From positions 564,788-628,787 of the forward strand of contig NZ_JH601133.1 of the NCBI RefSeq assembly GCF_000245795.1: a DNA stretch of 64,000 bases, read 5' to 3'. This document shows positions 43,599-53,589 of this stretch, one piece after another (the first letter of the stretch is position 1; every line of letters starts with the position of its first letter). The translations under genes and the position numbers were made by a program. The notes under the pieces are model-generated. The model made no database searches. It was not told the origin of the DNA and worked only from the letters and a program-made list of their open reading frames with translations. This stretch comes from Facklamia languida CCUG 37842. Lineage in GTDB: Bacteria; Bacillota; Bacilli; Lactobacillales; Aerococcaceae.

Positions 43599-45152
43599 TT
43601 AGACAAAAGGCGCTAGCAATCGTAGGAGGGAATCAATTAGCTTCCCCCAAAAGCTACGTCTTAAATGCTTTCCACGAATAAATTCACTGACTTCTTGCGC
43701 TTCAAGAAAATCCTTCTTAATCGCTTGAATTTCAGGATGATAATAAAGTAAAGTGGCCGTCTCAAAGTGCAAATAAAGTGAGCGATAATCAAGGTTAATG
43801 GTGCCGACAATCGCTATCCGATCATCAGACACAAAGGACTTGGCATGTAAAAAGCCGGGTGTATACTCATATATCTTAACGCCTCCTTCGATCAAGGGGC
43901 GGTAATAAGACCGGGTCATCCGATAGACCATTTTTTTATCAGGTATACCAGGCGTCATCAAACGCACATCCACTCCTCGCTTAGCTGCAAGCGTCATGGC
44001 CGTTTGCAACTCGTATGAAATCACTAAATAAGGGGTGAAAATATAAACATAATCTTGGGCAACGTTTAATATCTCTCGGTAAACATTCTCACCCAACGGC
44101 TCGTTATCCAAGGGCGAATCCGTAAAGGGCTGAACAAATCCACTGATTTCTTGGGATTTTAATAAGGCCCTTTCTTTTTGAAATTCAGCTTCATTATTAA
44201 ATCGACGAAAATCGAGCTCAGCCGGAAGGTAGGCATTCCAAAGAATCAAAAAGGACTGGGCTAAATTCCAAACAGGCCCTCCTTGAATCTTGACCATGGT
44301 ATCTTTCCAATAGCCAAAACGCTCCTTCACATTAATATACTCATCCGCAATATTCAGGCCACCTGTATAGGCAATGTCATGGTCAATAATAATATATTTA
44401 CGGTGGTCGCGCGTATTATAAACCAGTGAAACAATCGGGCGGACAGGATTAAATTTCAATGCCTTGATACCATACTCTGCCATTTGCTCAACAAAATCTT
44501 CTGGCAACCGCAGTAAACACCCGAAATCGTCATAGATGAGCCGGACCTCGACACCCGCTTGGGCCTTTTGCTTAAGGATATCGAAGATCTGATCAAACAT
44601 GACGCCATATTCGATGATAAAGAATTCCAAGAAGATATGACTCTTGGCCTGTTCTAAATCGTGCAATAAGTCCGACATCATCGACTCACCATTCGCGTAA
44701 TACTTCACCTGGTCGCTAGCCATTACAGGTCGGTCTGCATAGTCATTCACATATTGAGCAATCGCAGCGAGGCGAGGGTCTAACTTTTTGAGCTGGGGCA
44801 AGCCATCGGGAATCTTCAACCGGTCCGGTTGGTGGTGACGAATTTGTCGGTTAATCCGCCGCGACATCTCCTTGACTGGTCGCTTATTCCCGGCAAAGAG
44901 GTAGAAAAGCGAACCAAAGACCGGGAAAACTGCGACTAAAATAATCCATGATAAACGATAGGCGGGACTGGCATTCTTATCTAAAAGATACAAGATAATC
45001 CCTAAAGACAGAACGATCATAAGGACGTTCATGGTAATCGTATAGCGAACTAAATTCGTTACCAGAATGAACATCCAGACCACTTGTAAAAGAATAAGCA
45101 GTCCAATAATTGTTAAACGAATAATCAAGGCTGTCCGTTCACTGGACCTCAT
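43599..45152 (-). CDS. cls: Cardiolipin synthase
   Basis: A membrane phospholipase-D-type enzyme that joins two phosphatidylglycerols. Two N-terminal membrane segments (LIIRLTIIGLLILLQVVWMF and following) precede two HKD motifs, HRKYIIIDHDIAYTGGLNIAD and HAKSFVSDDRIAIVGTINLD. ATG 45152 has AGGTGG upstream, although close; an in-frame ATG at 45176 lacks a ribosome site. About 517 residues. It lies between the transketolase and ypfJ-like genes. Confidence 0.93.
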   Translation of the reverse strand: MRSSERTALIIRLTIIGLLILLQVVWMFILVTNLVRYTITMNVLMIVLSLGIILYLLDKNASPAYRLSWIILVAVFPVFGSLFYLFAGNKRPVKEMSRRINRQIRHHQPDRLKIPDGLPQLKKLDPRLAAIAQYVNDYADRPVMASDQVKYYANGESMMSDLLHDLEQAKSHIFLEFFIIEYGVMFDQIFDILKQKAQAGVEVRLIYDDFGCLLRLPEDFVEQMAEYGIKALKFNPVRPIVSLVYNTRDHRKYIIIDHDIAYTGGLNIADEYINVKERFGYWKDTMVKIQGGPVWNLAQSFLILWNAYLPAELDFRRFNNEAEFQKERALLKSQEISGFVQPFTDSPLDNEPLGENVYREILNVAQDYVYIFTPYLVISYELQTAMTLAAKRGVDVRLMTPGIPDKKMVYRMTRSYYRPLIEGGVKIYEYTPGFLHAKSFVSDDRIAIVGTINLDYRSLYLHFETATLLYYHPEIQAIKKDFLEAQEVSEFIRGKHLRRSFWGKLIDSLLRLLAPFV

Positions 45153-45188
45153 CCGACCACCTACTCTCTGACTCATTCATTGTGATGT

Positions 45189-47186
45189 CTAAGCGAAAGC
45201 CTTCAGGTAAGCTTGGGCAATTTGGCTAGCCGTAAAACCAAAGTCTTCCACTACTACTTGTCCTGGACCTGATTGACCAAAGCGATCAATAGCATAGGTC
45301 ACCCCTTCTAAGCCGACATATTTGTGCCAGCCAAAACTTGCTCCCATTTCAATCGACATCCGATGGTTGATACCCCGGGGCAGGATAGATTCTTGATAAT
45401 CTTTAGACTGTTGATCGAAGAGCTCTTGACAAGGCATTGAAACCACCGCTACATCGACTCCTTCTTGGCTGAGAAGCGATTGAGCTTCAATCGCCAGCGC
45501 CACTTCAGACCCTGTTGCAATTAAGAGGCCTGATGCCTCTTGTTTAGCTGGTGAAATAATGTAAGCCCCCTTGCGGACCCCTTCTTCAACCAAGCTTTGA
45601 CTATTCGCGAGAACGGGTAAATTTTGCCGACTCAAGGCCAAAAGGCTAGGCGTTTCTTGCGATTCAACCGCCAACTTCCAAGCAACCATGGTTTCGTTCG
45701 CATCAGCAGGTCTTATAACATTCAAGTTTGGCATGGCTCGAAAGGCTGCTAAGTGTTCAATTGGCTCATGAGTGGGCCCATCTTCTCCGACTGCGACGGA
45801 ATCGTGCGTCAGAACATAGGTTACGGGCAGCTTAGAAAGAGCGGATAATCGGATCGCTGCCTTGAGATAATCTGAGAAGACGAAGAAGGTTCCACCGTAG
45901 ATCCGGTTCCCCCCATGCAAAGCTGCACCATTCATCATGGCCGCCATAGCAAACTCACGCACCCCGAACCAAATATTGCGTCCTTGACGCGTCGTCGGCA
46001 TAAAGTCCTGGTCGTCTTTGATCATGGTCTTGTTCGAACCTGATAAATCCGCAGACCCTCCCCAGAAATAGGGGATGGCGCTGGCTAATGCATTAATTGC
46101 TCGACCACTTGAACTCCGACTCGCCTCTGCCTTAGCTGTCTCATCTTGGAAAGTGATTCCTTGATCATAACCAGCTGGTAATTCATTAGCAAAAGCGCGC
46201 TCAAGTTCTTGTGCTTGTTCTGGATAGTCTGCTTGGTAGCGGTCAAAGAGTGCCTTCCACTCTTGGTAGGCTTGCTGTCCCCGCTGGGAGACCCTTGTAT
46301 CAAACTGTTCTTGAGCTTCTGGAGCAACTTCGAAAGCCCCAAGAGAATATTGGTAATTTGTTTTCGTGTGGTCCCATGCTTCCTGACCAATCGGAGCCCC
46401 GTGCACCTTAGAAGTTCCTTGTTGAGGAGACCCATATCCGATGATGGTCTTCACTTCGATCATTGAAGGTTGGTCTTTGATAGCTTTGGCTTGACTGATT
46501 GCTTGAGCAATGGCCGCCAAGTCATTACCATCTTCAACACGCTGATAATGCCAATTTTGACTTTCAAACCGCTGTTGGATATCTTCACCAAAGGCTTGAT
46601 CAAGGTCCCCGTCTAGCGAGATATTATTTGAATCATATAGAACAATCAACTTACCTAATTTTTGACGGCCAGCAAATGAACAAGCCTCATAGCTGATCCC
46701 TTCCATTAGATCGCCATCGCCCACTAGCGTATAGGTATAGTGGTCGATCACTGGATAGCCTTCGCGATTGTAGAGGGCTGCCAGATGGGCTTCAGCCATC
46801 GCCATTCCGACAGCTTGAGCAATTCCTTGCCCTAGGGGACCCGTTGTGGCTTCCACACCATCCGTATGACGGTATTCAGGATGCCCTGGGGTCTTCGATT
46901 TTAATTGGCGGAAATCCTTCAAATCTTCAATCGACACATCAAAGCCAGATAAATGCAACAAACTATAAAGCATTGCCGAACCATGCCCTGCTGAAAGAAC
47001 AAAGCGGTCGCGGTTCATCCAATCGCTGACTAAGGGATTAACCTGTAAATGGTCTGACCATAGTGCATAAGCCATCGGGGCTGCACCTAAGGGGAGTCCA
47101 GGATGCCCCGAATTTGCACGTTCAATCTGCTCAATACTTAAAGCTCGAATGGTATTAACAGCCAGTTGATCTTTCTCGTTAAACAT
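45189..47186 (-). CDS. tkt: Transketolase
   Basis: TPP-dependent enzyme of the pentose phosphate pathway. Motifs are [14 protein letters not shown], the TPP-binding [18 protein letters not shown], the phosphate-binding [26 protein letters not shown] and [21 protein letters not shown]. The 665 residues are standard. A TATAAT lies upstream near 47215. Because it follows no other gene closely it is probably transcribed from its own promoter. Confidence 0.97.
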   Translation of the reverse strand: MFNEKDQLAVNTIRALSIEQIERANSGHPGLPLGAAPMAYALWSDHLQVNPLVSDWMNRDRFVLSAGHGSAMLYSLLHLSGFDVSIEDLKDFRQLKSKTPGHPEYRHTDGVEATTGPLGQGIAQAVGMAMAEAHLAALYNREGYPVIDHYTYTLVGDGDLMEGISYEACSFAGRQKLGKLIVLYDSNNISLDGDLDQAFGEDIQQRFESQNWHYQRVEDGNDLAAIAQAISQAKAIKDQPSMIEVKTIIGYGSPQQGTSKVHGAPIGQEAWDHTKTNYQYSLGAFEVAPEAQEQFDTRVSQRGQQAYQEWKALFDRYQADYPEQAQELERAFANELPAGYDQGITFQDETAKAEASRSSSGRAINALASAIPYFWGGSADLSGSNKTMIKDDQDFMPTTRQGRNIWFGVREFAMAAMMNGAALHGGNRIYGGTFFVFSDYLKAAIRLSALSKLPVTYVLTHDSVAVGEDGPTHEPIEHLAAFRAMPNLNVIRPADANETMVAWKLAVESQETPSLLALSRQNLPVLANSQSLVEEGVRKGAYIISPAKQEASGLLIATGSEVALAIEAQSLLSQEGVDVAVVSMPCQELFDQQSKDYQESILPRGINHRMSIEMGASFGWHKYVGLEGVTYAIDRFGQSGPGQVVVEDFGFTASQIAQAYLKAFA

Positions 47187-47321
47187 GAATTTACTCCTTT
47201 TTTATGATCTACTCTCATTATAACATTTCAATTAGGATTTAGGGGCTTTGAACTTGTCTCCTCGATCAATTTGATCCATCTTTAGCAATACTGAGACTTG
47301 GTCTCTCTCAGCTCCAGCTCA

Positions 47322-48053
47322 CTATTTCATCATGACGAATAAGGCATTCAATTGATAGTTGGGACCTTCTTGGCGACTCGAATGGAGCTGATCACTGGTA
47401 TAAGTAGACTCTGTCGCCACTTCGATTCGATGGGAAGGAAGGCCCGCATCCTCCAGCACTGCAAGATTGGCTTGAGTCATTGAGAGTTGATACTTGCCTT
47501 CTTTTTGGCCCGGTGCCATAAATTGGTCAACTTGTGGATGGCTGGCAAAGGCTTGATAGACTTCTTCCCCCACTTCATAATGCGCTTGGTCAATCGAAGG
47601 ACCAATATAAGCATAGAGGTCTTCAACCCTTGAACCAAATTGATACTGCATCTTTTCAATCGCTCGCTTGGAGATTTCTTGAGCTGTTCCCCTCCAACCA
47701 GAATGCAGAGACGCCAGCACACCTTGAACCGGATCATAGAGAACGACCGGTGTGCAGTCCGCAAACTTAGTCATCAGGACAATGCCCTTACGATCTGTTA
47801 GGAGTCCATCGGCTTCTTGGAATTGGCGGCCAATGAGCCCTTCATCCCCATTTGACCCATCCGCATAAGCCACCTGCGTCCCATGAACTTGTTGCAGGGA
47901 ATAGATGACTTGACCCTCAAATCCGCCCGCTCTTCTAACTCTTTCTACCTGATGACTGACCGCCTCAGGATCCAGCTGACCTGTGCGAAAGTTATATGAA
48001 CTTCCCGCTAAGAACATCCGGATCCCCAGTCCTTGTAAAAGCTTTGAAACCAT
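47322..48053 (-). CDS. pgeF: PgeF-type polyphenol oxidase / peptidoglycan editing factor (YlmD-like)
   Basis: A purine nucleoside-degrading or peptidoglycan-editing cytoplasmic enzyme of the laccase-domain family. The metal/catalytic motifs are QVHGTQVAY, KFADCTPVVLYDPVQGVLASLHSGWRGTAQEI (His and Cys ligands) and AYIGPSIDQAHYEVG. ATG 48053 has GAGG nine bases upstream; the in-frame GTG at 48068 overlaps the ribosome site. About 243 residues. Confidence 0.88.
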   Translation of the reverse strand: MVSKLLQGLGIRMFLAGSSYNFRTGQLDPEAVSHQVERVRRAGGFEGQVIYSLQQVHGTQVAYADGSNGDEGLIGRQFQEADGLLTDRKGIVLMTKFADCTPVVLYDPVQGVLASLHSGWRGTAQEISKRAIEKMQYQFGSRVEDLYAYIGPSIDQAHYEVGEEVYQAFASHPQVDQFMAPGQKEGKYQLSMTQANLAVLEDAGLPSHRIEVATESTYTSDQLHSSRQEGPNYQLNALFVMMK

Positions 48054-48246
48054 CTTATCACGCCTCACCTTTCAAGCTATTATTATGAAGACTTATTAAT
48101 ATTTTTTTGAACGGAATAAATCTTCTCAAGCTTTTTATTAGTTTACTGATTGTAGAACCCTTCCGTCAACTATCAGCACGTCTCTCTAATAGTCCCCTAT
48201 TTGTCTTATCCCTTTCTACTTCTAAAAAGAAGCGTATAAACTCAAA

Positions 48247-48359
48247 GGAGTCGTCCCTATGCTTAATTAAAGGAAGGCGGACGGAGCTACCTAGCGGATC
48301 GGACCTTGAAAAGCTGTCCTTTGGAGGGCGGTCCCCTTTATTTAAGCTTTGGGGCTGCC
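48247..48359. repeat. 113-nt inverted hairpin element, no gene
   Basis: Two inverted copies (48247-48282 and 48324-48359) of the hairpin unit also found at 39618-39656 flank a central region with its own GGAC/GTCC stem. The arms pair through GCTTAATTAAAGG with CCTTTATTTAAGC. It lies in a 515-nt gap (48069-48583) between pgeF and rpmE2. I see no convincing gene in the gap, only this element, the rpmE2 promoter and AT-rich sequence. Confidence 0.55.
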
Positions 48360-48480
48360 TTCTTTTGGTCGCCTGGTCACTCATCATTAGATGATAATGG
48401 CGTAAAGACAGTTTGATCGACCTTGAATGAGATAGGATCATTGAAGATAGACAATTCACACATAAATCTTAATTTAAGTC

Positions 48481-48532
48481 TTGCGATCACTTCTATTTTT
48501 TGCTAATATGTCAATGTTGCACTTTGTGCAAA
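48481..48532 (+). promoter_or_regulatory. rpmE2 promoter and leader hairpin
   Basis: TTGCGA (48481), 17 nt, TAATAT (48504-48509) with an extended TGC. The leader then has TTGCAC/GTGCAA (48517-48532), a small hairpin that could serve leader-mediated control of L31. Confidence 0.6.
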
Positions 48533-48583
48533 GAATAACTGTAGTTTAGCAAATAAATTACGGCAGAAGGGAAGTTAACAAAC

Positions 48584-48853
48584 ATGAAACAAGGAATTCA
48601 TCCTGAATATCATCCTGTCGTGTTTATGGATACTTCAACCGGATTCAAATTTCTATCAGGATCTACTAAGACCTCTCAAGAGACAGTAGAGTGGGAAGAT
48701 GGTAATACCTATCCCCTAATTCGTATGGAAGTGACATCCGATTCTCATCCATTCTACACAGGACGTCAGAAATTCACTCAAGCCGATGGTCGAGTGGACA
48801 AATTCAACAAGAAGTTTGGTTTTACGGATAAAAACGCTAAACCTGAAGACTAA
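48584..48853 (+). CDS. rpmE2: 50S ribosomal protein L31 type B
   Basis: The 89-residue zinc-free L31 variant. It begins [19 protein letters not shown], has the [19 protein letters not shown] insertion of the B type and [20 protein letters not shown] near the end. It has no cysteines, in contrast to the zinc-binding A type. Elsewhere this paralog is often induced on zinc starvation, but I see no Zur box here. Followed by a strong bidirectional terminator. Confidence 0.96.
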   Translation: MKQGIHPEYHPVVFMDTSTGFKFLSGSTKTSQETVEWEDGNTYPLIRMEVTSDSHPFYTGRQKFTQADGRVDKFNKKFGFTDKNAKPED

Positions 48854-48863
48854 TACATCACAC

Positions 48864-48903
48864 AAAAAGACCAGCCCCTCATTAACGAGCGGCTGGTCTT
48901 TTT
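48864..48903. terminator. Bidirectional terminator between rpmE2 and the FAD/NAD(P) gene
   Basis: AAAAAGACCAGCC and GGCTGGTCTTTTT form a 13-bp stem with T-runs on both strands, between convergent genes. Confidence 0.9.
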
Positions 48904-48907
48904 CCTA

Positions 48908-50377
48908 TTAAAGCGAACTTGACCTATATTTTGCCATAAAGCGTTCCGCTACTTTCTGACTCACCGACAGGATCGAACGAAAATCATTATTGCGATAATG
49001 CGTATGCGTTAGCCACATTCCTTGGATATATAGGTTGTCCAATACACCGTAACGCTGGCTCATGACCTGACATTCTGGCCATTTAGCCAGGATCCCCTCA
49101 TTTTGCCTAGCGGGTTGAATAACCCCTTGTTCATAGAGGTCCTTTAACAGGGGATGGGTCGCAAGGTTATCCATCAGGTCGAAATTAAAGCCTGTGGCAT
49201 TCACAATCGTGTCCACTTTCTCTTGGTCAACCCCCTTGACTATAAAGCCCTGATCGATCGGATCAATCGCATGGATTTCATCAACTAGTCCGGCTCTTCC
49301 TGCTGCAAGCTCCTCTATGATCCAGCGGTTAGTCTGGGCAGGAGTGAAAGTCCGAAAGAGGTCCAAGAAGGGTTCGTAATCAGAAACATACCGCTGGCGG
49401 TCACTACTTCTTAAACTTTGATAGAGGTAAGGATAAAAAGGAACCATTTCCTCAAAATATTGAATGACCGCTGCGACTTCTTGGTCATTTGACTCAATCA
49501 GGGCCAATTGATCCTCAAACGCTAATTCCTTAGCCCGGTCATAAATGGACCAGGCTTCCAGATGATTCTTATCAAAGTCAGCCTGAATGAGGTCTAAGAT
49601 CTTGTCCAAGGGAATAAAGCCTTGCGGGTCTAACGCTTGTTGATCTTGAAGCCATTGCCAGGTCATTGAAAAGACCAATTTTGGCCCTTGATAAGGAATA
49701 CCTGACAGCTTCAGGAAGACCTCATTGTTCAGAAACACCGGAGGTGTTTGAAGTGTTCTCTCTTGAACCAGATACCGGTATATATCAATCCCTGTCGGCC
49801 CAGTTCCCAATATCCCAACCCGGTGATCACGCGGTATCGAAGAAAGTTTCAACTCAAGTGGATAAGGGTCTTGAATATAGTGGTCAAGAGACCTTAGGTG
49901 ATAATAATCTTGGTAGTCGGGGTGTCCAATACAGAGAAAGACGACTTCATAACTGCCATAATCCTGGTCTTCGCTCCCTAACTGATAGACCTGGTCTTGT
50001 GGATCATAAAAGAGGCGGGTAACCTCCTCCTGGAACCAGGTCACTTGTGAATGATGGTAATAAGGAGCCATCCGGTCTTGAATATAATGGCCACAATCGA
50101 CTCGTGACGCCAACCCCTCAAAATTCAGGGGACATTCCCTATTCTCTGCCAACCATTCCGCAAAATCATCAGGATTGTTTGGATCAAGCGAAATCTCTTG
50201 ATGAGGAATGTTCAGACGCTTGACTCGACTATCCTCCTCAAAGGCCTTCCCAACCCCTAACTGATCACGCGGTTCAAATAAGTGAATCTTAAGAGCTGAA
50301 TCAAAGTAGCAAGAATCAAGGATTGTCCGCAAAATATTGCTTCCAGCCAGTCCAACACCCACGATCGCAATTTTCAA
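48908..50377 (-). CDS. FAD/NAD(P)-binding oxidoreductase-like protein
   Basis: An N-terminal dinucleotide fold (IAIVGVGLAGSNILRTIL) with DQLGVGKAF and a second nucleotide site (VGILGTGPTGIDIYRYL) suggest a flavin-dependent oxidoreductase of the FAD-NAD(P)-binding family that includes HpcL-like proteins. The C-terminal VDTIVNATGFNFDL motif fits. Substrate unknown. A TTG start at 50377 is preferred because AGGAGG is eight bases upstream; the GTG two codons earlier is only two bases from that site. About 489 residues. Confidence 0.8.
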   Translation of the reverse strand: MKIAIVGVGLAGSNILRTILDSCYFDSALKIHLFEPRDQLGVGKAFEEDSRVKRLNIPHQEISLDPNNPDDFAEWLAENRECPLNFEGLASRVDCGHYIQDRMAPYYHHSQVTWFQEEVTRLFYDPQDQVYQLGSEDQDYGSYEVVFLCIGHPDYQDYYHLRSLDHYIQDPYPLELKLSSIPRDHRVGILGTGPTGIDIYRYLVQERTLQTPPVFLNNEVFLKLSGIPYQGPKLVFSMTWQWLQDQQALDPQGFIPLDKILDLIQADFDKNHLEAWSIYDRAKELAFEDQLALIESNDQEVAAVIQYFEEMVPFYPYLYQSLRSSDRQRYVSDYEPFLDLFRTFTPAQTNRWIIEELAAGRAGLVDEIHAIDPIDQGFIVKGVDQEKVDTIVNATGFNFDLMDNLATHPLLKDLYEQGVIQPARQNEGILAKWPECQVMSQRYGVLDNLYIQGMWLTHTHYRNNDFRSILSVSQKVAERFMAKYRSSSL

Positions 50378-50540
50378 ATCCACCGCCTCCTCTCATCCTA
50401 CTTATCCTACCGATTCAAGAGACCGAGGTCAATCCTTAAAAAACTATTAGAATCTTTTTCTCAATTTTCTGCTCCATCCAGCTAGCTTACATATTGATAG
50501 ATCGGCCTCCCCCTTCACCAAGCTCGCCGATGCCTATTAA

Positions 50541-50569
50541 TTGTTGTTATCAAAAAAATATTGTATAAT
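50541..50569 (+). promoter_or_regulatory. Promoter of the His-rich membrane protein gene
   Basis: TTGTTG, 17 nt, TATAAT. It gives a leader of about 165 nt that contains the palindrome ACGACCTGGTCGT. The 358-nt gap 50384-50741 holds only this promoter and leader. Confidence 0.7.
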
Positions 50570-50741
50570 TATAAGCAACGAATCAGCAATAGGGTGTGTT
50601 TTTAATAGGTCGAGCGAGATTAATGAGCTATTTTTTTGTAAAAAATTGCATGCTTTATGCTTATTTTATCGAGCATTTACCCAGATCTACCGCCACCACG
50701 ACCTGGTCGTTAATTATTTCAAGATAGAAAGTGGGAAAAAA

Positions 50742-51851
50742 ATGGAAAAAGAAAAGAATCATACACTGAATCAACCCCAAACAGATGTCCATGTCACAGA
50801 AGTTGACCATGTGGGACATGACCACGACAGCCACTATGACGCTAATTATCATCGTCACCATGGCCGGATCGTTGGCAACAATATCTCCTGGAGCGCAATC
50901 CTTGCAGGTCTGGTAACATTCATCGCTTTAAGTATTTTATTCTCCCTAATCGGTGCAGCAATCGGCTTAGGCGTTACAGACCTAACAGCAGCTAAACCGC
51001 TTGAGGGCGTAGGAATGGGACTAATCATCTGGTCAATTATTTCCCTCATCATCTCCTTAGCGGCAGGGGGCTATGTAGCCGGCTATACCGCAAACCGCGC
51101 AGGGATCTTACACGGCTTCTTAACCTGGGCAGTCGGCGTCATCGCTGCTTTGGTCTTAGCAACTTCAGCTGTAACAGGTGCCTTTAACACTGTTGGTGCC
51201 ATGTTAGGAATGGCTGGTAACGCTGTGGCGGACTCCGCATCCACCATTGGAGGAACTGTCGCTGACTTGTCGCAAGCGTCTTTCGACAAGATCACTGAGA
51301 ATCTTAACCTTGATACATCTGACTTAGATGAAGATGTTAAGAAAGCACTTGAGCAAAGTGATATTCCAGAATTACAACCAGATTACTTACAAGCACAATT
51401 AGATGATACCGTCTCAGACATCCAAGCAGCTGGTAAATCAGTCTTAGTGGATGGTCAATCAGCTGAAGAAGCCTTCCAAGGTGTATATGACAACATTCAA
51501 GACCGTCTCGATAACATCGGTCAAGAATTAGATGAAGAAGAACTCACCAAGGTGATTGCAGATAACACGGACTTGACCGATAAGGAAGCTGATCAAGCAG
51601 TTGAAAATGTCAAAGCAGCTTACGAGGAAAGTCGTAAAAATGCCGAAACCCTCTTAGACAATGCGGAAAAAGAACTCAATCAATTATCCGCCCAAGTGAA
51701 TGAAGGGGTTGAAGAAGGCGTCGAAACAACAAACGATGTGATGAATGAAGCATCTAAATACTCAATCTATGCTTTCATTGGTCTCTTACTTGCCCTCTGC
51801 CTAACCGCTTATGCAGGTAAGCTCGGTGCAGAAAAAGACCTTAAATACTAG
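50742..51851 (+). CDS. His-rich membrane protein with long helical domain, function unknown
   Basis: The 369 residues start with a histidine-rich tail (HDHDSHYDANYHRHHGR around residues 26-42). Three membrane segments follow: SAILAGLVTFIALSILFSLIGAAIG, MGLIIWSIISLIISLAAGGYVAG and a third at GFLTWAVGVIAALVLATSA. A long, charged, mostly helical region of about 180 residues then leads to a last membrane segment (SIYAFIGLLLALCLTAYAG). It may bind metal through the tail, by inference only. ATG 50742 follows GTGGGA weakly; reading further upstream would run into the -35 box. Confidence 0.65.
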   Translation: MEKEKNHTLNQPQTDVHVTEVDHVGHDHDSHYDANYHRHHGRIVGNNISWSAILAGLVTFIALSILFSLIGAAIGLGVTDLTAAKPLEGVGMGLIIWSIISLIISLAAGGYVAGYTANRAGILHGFLTWAVGVIAALVLATSAVTGAFNTVGAMLGMAGNAVADSASTIGGTVADLSQASFDKITENLNLDTSDLDEDVKKALEQSDIPELQPDYLQAQLDDTVSDIQAAGKSVLVDGQSAEEAFQGVYDNIQDRLDNIGQELDEEELTKVIADNTDLTDKEADQAVENVKAAYEESRKNAETLLDNAEKELNQLSAQVNEGVEEGVETTNDVMNEASKYSIYAFIGLLLALCLTAYAGKLGAEKDLKY

Positions 51852-51890
51852 ACCAAACCCGCTAGACTACAGCTAGCATTAATAGATAAT

Positions 51891-51932
51891 AAAAGTCCTT
51901 GACTCCCCTCTGAATGGGTGCCAAGGACTTTT
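51891..51932 (+). terminator. Terminator of the His-rich protein gene
   Basis: AAAAGTCCTTG/CAAGGACTTTT stem followed by ACTTTTG; can also act on the minus strand. Confidence 0.8.
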
Positions 51933-51987
51933 ACTTTTGAAGATTCCAGCACATCGAATGGTCTTTAAGCAGACGATTCCGCCTTTC

Positions 51988-53451
51988 CTAATCGCTCTCA
52001 GTAATTCCTTCATAAAGATAATCAAAGTGTAACTGCTCATCTAAATTAACTTGTTCGTTGTAATCATCTAAGATCTTCTTGGCTTGTCTTACTAAGAAGA
52101 TCAGACCGATCACGTTCGGAATGACCATCAGACCATTCATCATGTCCGCTACTTCCCAGATCTTACCAATATCAATGGTAGTCCCCACAATAATAAATAG
52201 GATGACTAATACTTGATAGATCCGAAGGGCCACTTTGGACTTGAAGAGGTACTTGATATTGGACTCACCAAAGTAATACCAACCAATGACTGTTGTAAAG
52301 GCAAAGAAGAGCAGGGAAATGGCTAGGAATTGACCACCCAAGTCGCCAAAGGCGTGGATAAAGGCTTGCATGGTAACCTGGGCCCCTTGATAACCTTCTT
52401 CGAGGGCAGTTATATTTGCTCCAGAGACAAGGATGATCAGCGCTGTCGCTGTACAAACAACAATCGTATCAATAAAGACCCCGACCATCGCAACGGATCC
52501 TTGAATTACAGGATGTGGAACGTCTGCAACCCCATGAGAGTTCGGTGTAGACCCCATCCCTGCTTCATTCGAGAAGAGCCCCCGGGCAACCCCGTAACGG
52601 ATAGCAGTCTTAATACTATAACCAACCGCTCCTCCCCAGACTGCTTTCGGTGTAAAGGCTGCTGAGAAGATATCGCTGATGGTTGGGATGATGTGATCGC
52701 TAAATTTAACCAACATGGCAATCGCCCCAATAATGTAGATCAAGGCCATGATGGGGACTACTAATTCAGTAAACTTGGCAATCCGCTTCATCCCCCCTAC
52801 AAAGACTAAAGCAGCAAGGGTTGCTAAGATAAGCCCTATCAATAGGGCAGGAGATACCTCGAAGCCAATCCTTAGTGTGGGAATACTAAAGGCCTCTGTC
52901 ATCACCGATGAAATCGAATTTGATTGAACCGCATTTCCGACCAGACCAAGTGCCAGAATAATCAGGACCGCAAATATCGCCGCTAAGACTTTACCTAAGC
53001 CTTTTAAGCCATGCTCCTCGAGACCTTTACTGATATAATAGGCAGGTCCGGCTACCAATTCCCCTTCCCGTGTTTGCCGGTAACGTTGGGCAAGAACGGC
53101 TTCTACGAAGATAGTGGCCATTCCCAAGAGTGCAGTCATCCACATCCAGAAGATCGCTCCTGGTCCCCCAGTTAGAATGGCACCCCCGACACCCCCGATA
53201 TTACCGGTTCCGACTTGCGCCGCCACCGCGGTCGCTAAGGACTGGAAGGAGGACATTGATCCTTCCTTATTCTTATTTTTTTGCGAGAATAATTGCCCAA
53301 ATGAATTTTGCCAACCTAATTTTAATTTAGAAAATTGCGGAAAACCTAAATAAATGGTCGCTAAGACCCCAAAACCTAATAAGACCACCATCATAGGAAC
53401 TCCCCACAAGAGGTCGTTCATGACTTTGACAAAACTTTCAAAAGCTTGCAT
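51988..53451 (-). CDS. Sodium:alanine symporter family (AlsT/AgcS) amino-acid carrier
   Basis: A 487-residue membrane carrier. Family motifs are ATAVAAQVGTGNIGGVGGAIL, GPGAIFWMWMTALLGMATIFVEAVLAQRYR, RYGVARGLFSNEAGMGSTPNSHG and FFAFTTVIGWYYFGESN. The amino acid carried is alanine, glycine or glutamine by family. A cre site overlaps the -35, so expression is probably repressed by CcpA on preferred sugars. Confidence 0.93.
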   Translation of the reverse strand: MQAFESFVKVMNDLLWGVPMMVVLLGFGVLATIYLGFPQFSKLKLGWQNSFGQLFSQKNKNKEGSMSSFQSLATAVAAQVGTGNIGGVGGAILTGGPGAIFWMWMTALLGMATIFVEAVLAQRYRQTREGELVAGPAYYISKGLEEHGLKGLGKVLAAIFAVLIILALGLVGNAVQSNSISSVMTEAFSIPTLRIGFEVSPALLIGLILATLAALVFVGGMKRIAKFTELVVPIMALIYIIGAIAMLVKFSDHIIPTISDIFSAAFTPKAVWGGAVGYSIKTAIRYGVARGLFSNEAGMGSTPNSHGVADVPHPVIQGSVAMVGVFIDTIVVCTATALIILVSGANITALEEGYQGAQVTMQAFIHAFGDLGGQFLAISLLFFAFTTVIGWYYFGESNIKYLFKSKVALRIYQVLVILFIIVGTTIDIGKIWEVADMMNGLMVIPNVIGLIFLVRQAKKILDDYNEQVNLDEQLHFDYLYEGITESD

Positions 53452-53560
53452 TTCCTTAATCCTCCTTATTTATTCAAAGCAGCCACTTCATCAGCAACAT
53501 TTAAACTCGCCACCTCCTCTTTTCGTTAAAGACCGATTTATTACCATTTGTGATAAGTTC

Positions 53561-53589
53561 ATCATACTCGAAAAAGTAAACGTTTTCAA
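53561..53589 (-). promoter_or_regulatory. Promoter of the AlsT-type gene with overlapping cre site
   Basis: TTGAAA (53584-53589), 17 nt, TATGAT (53561-53566). TTGAAAACGTTTACT (53575-53589) matches the cre consensus fully and covers the -35. The 354-nt gap 53452-53805 otherwise holds the start of the plus-strand transporter transcript and no gene. Confidence 0.8.

Noticed and set aside
48107-48394. Open frames of about 95 codons on both strands upstream of rpmE2
   Set aside because: No ribosome site or family features. They lie across an inverted hairpin element.
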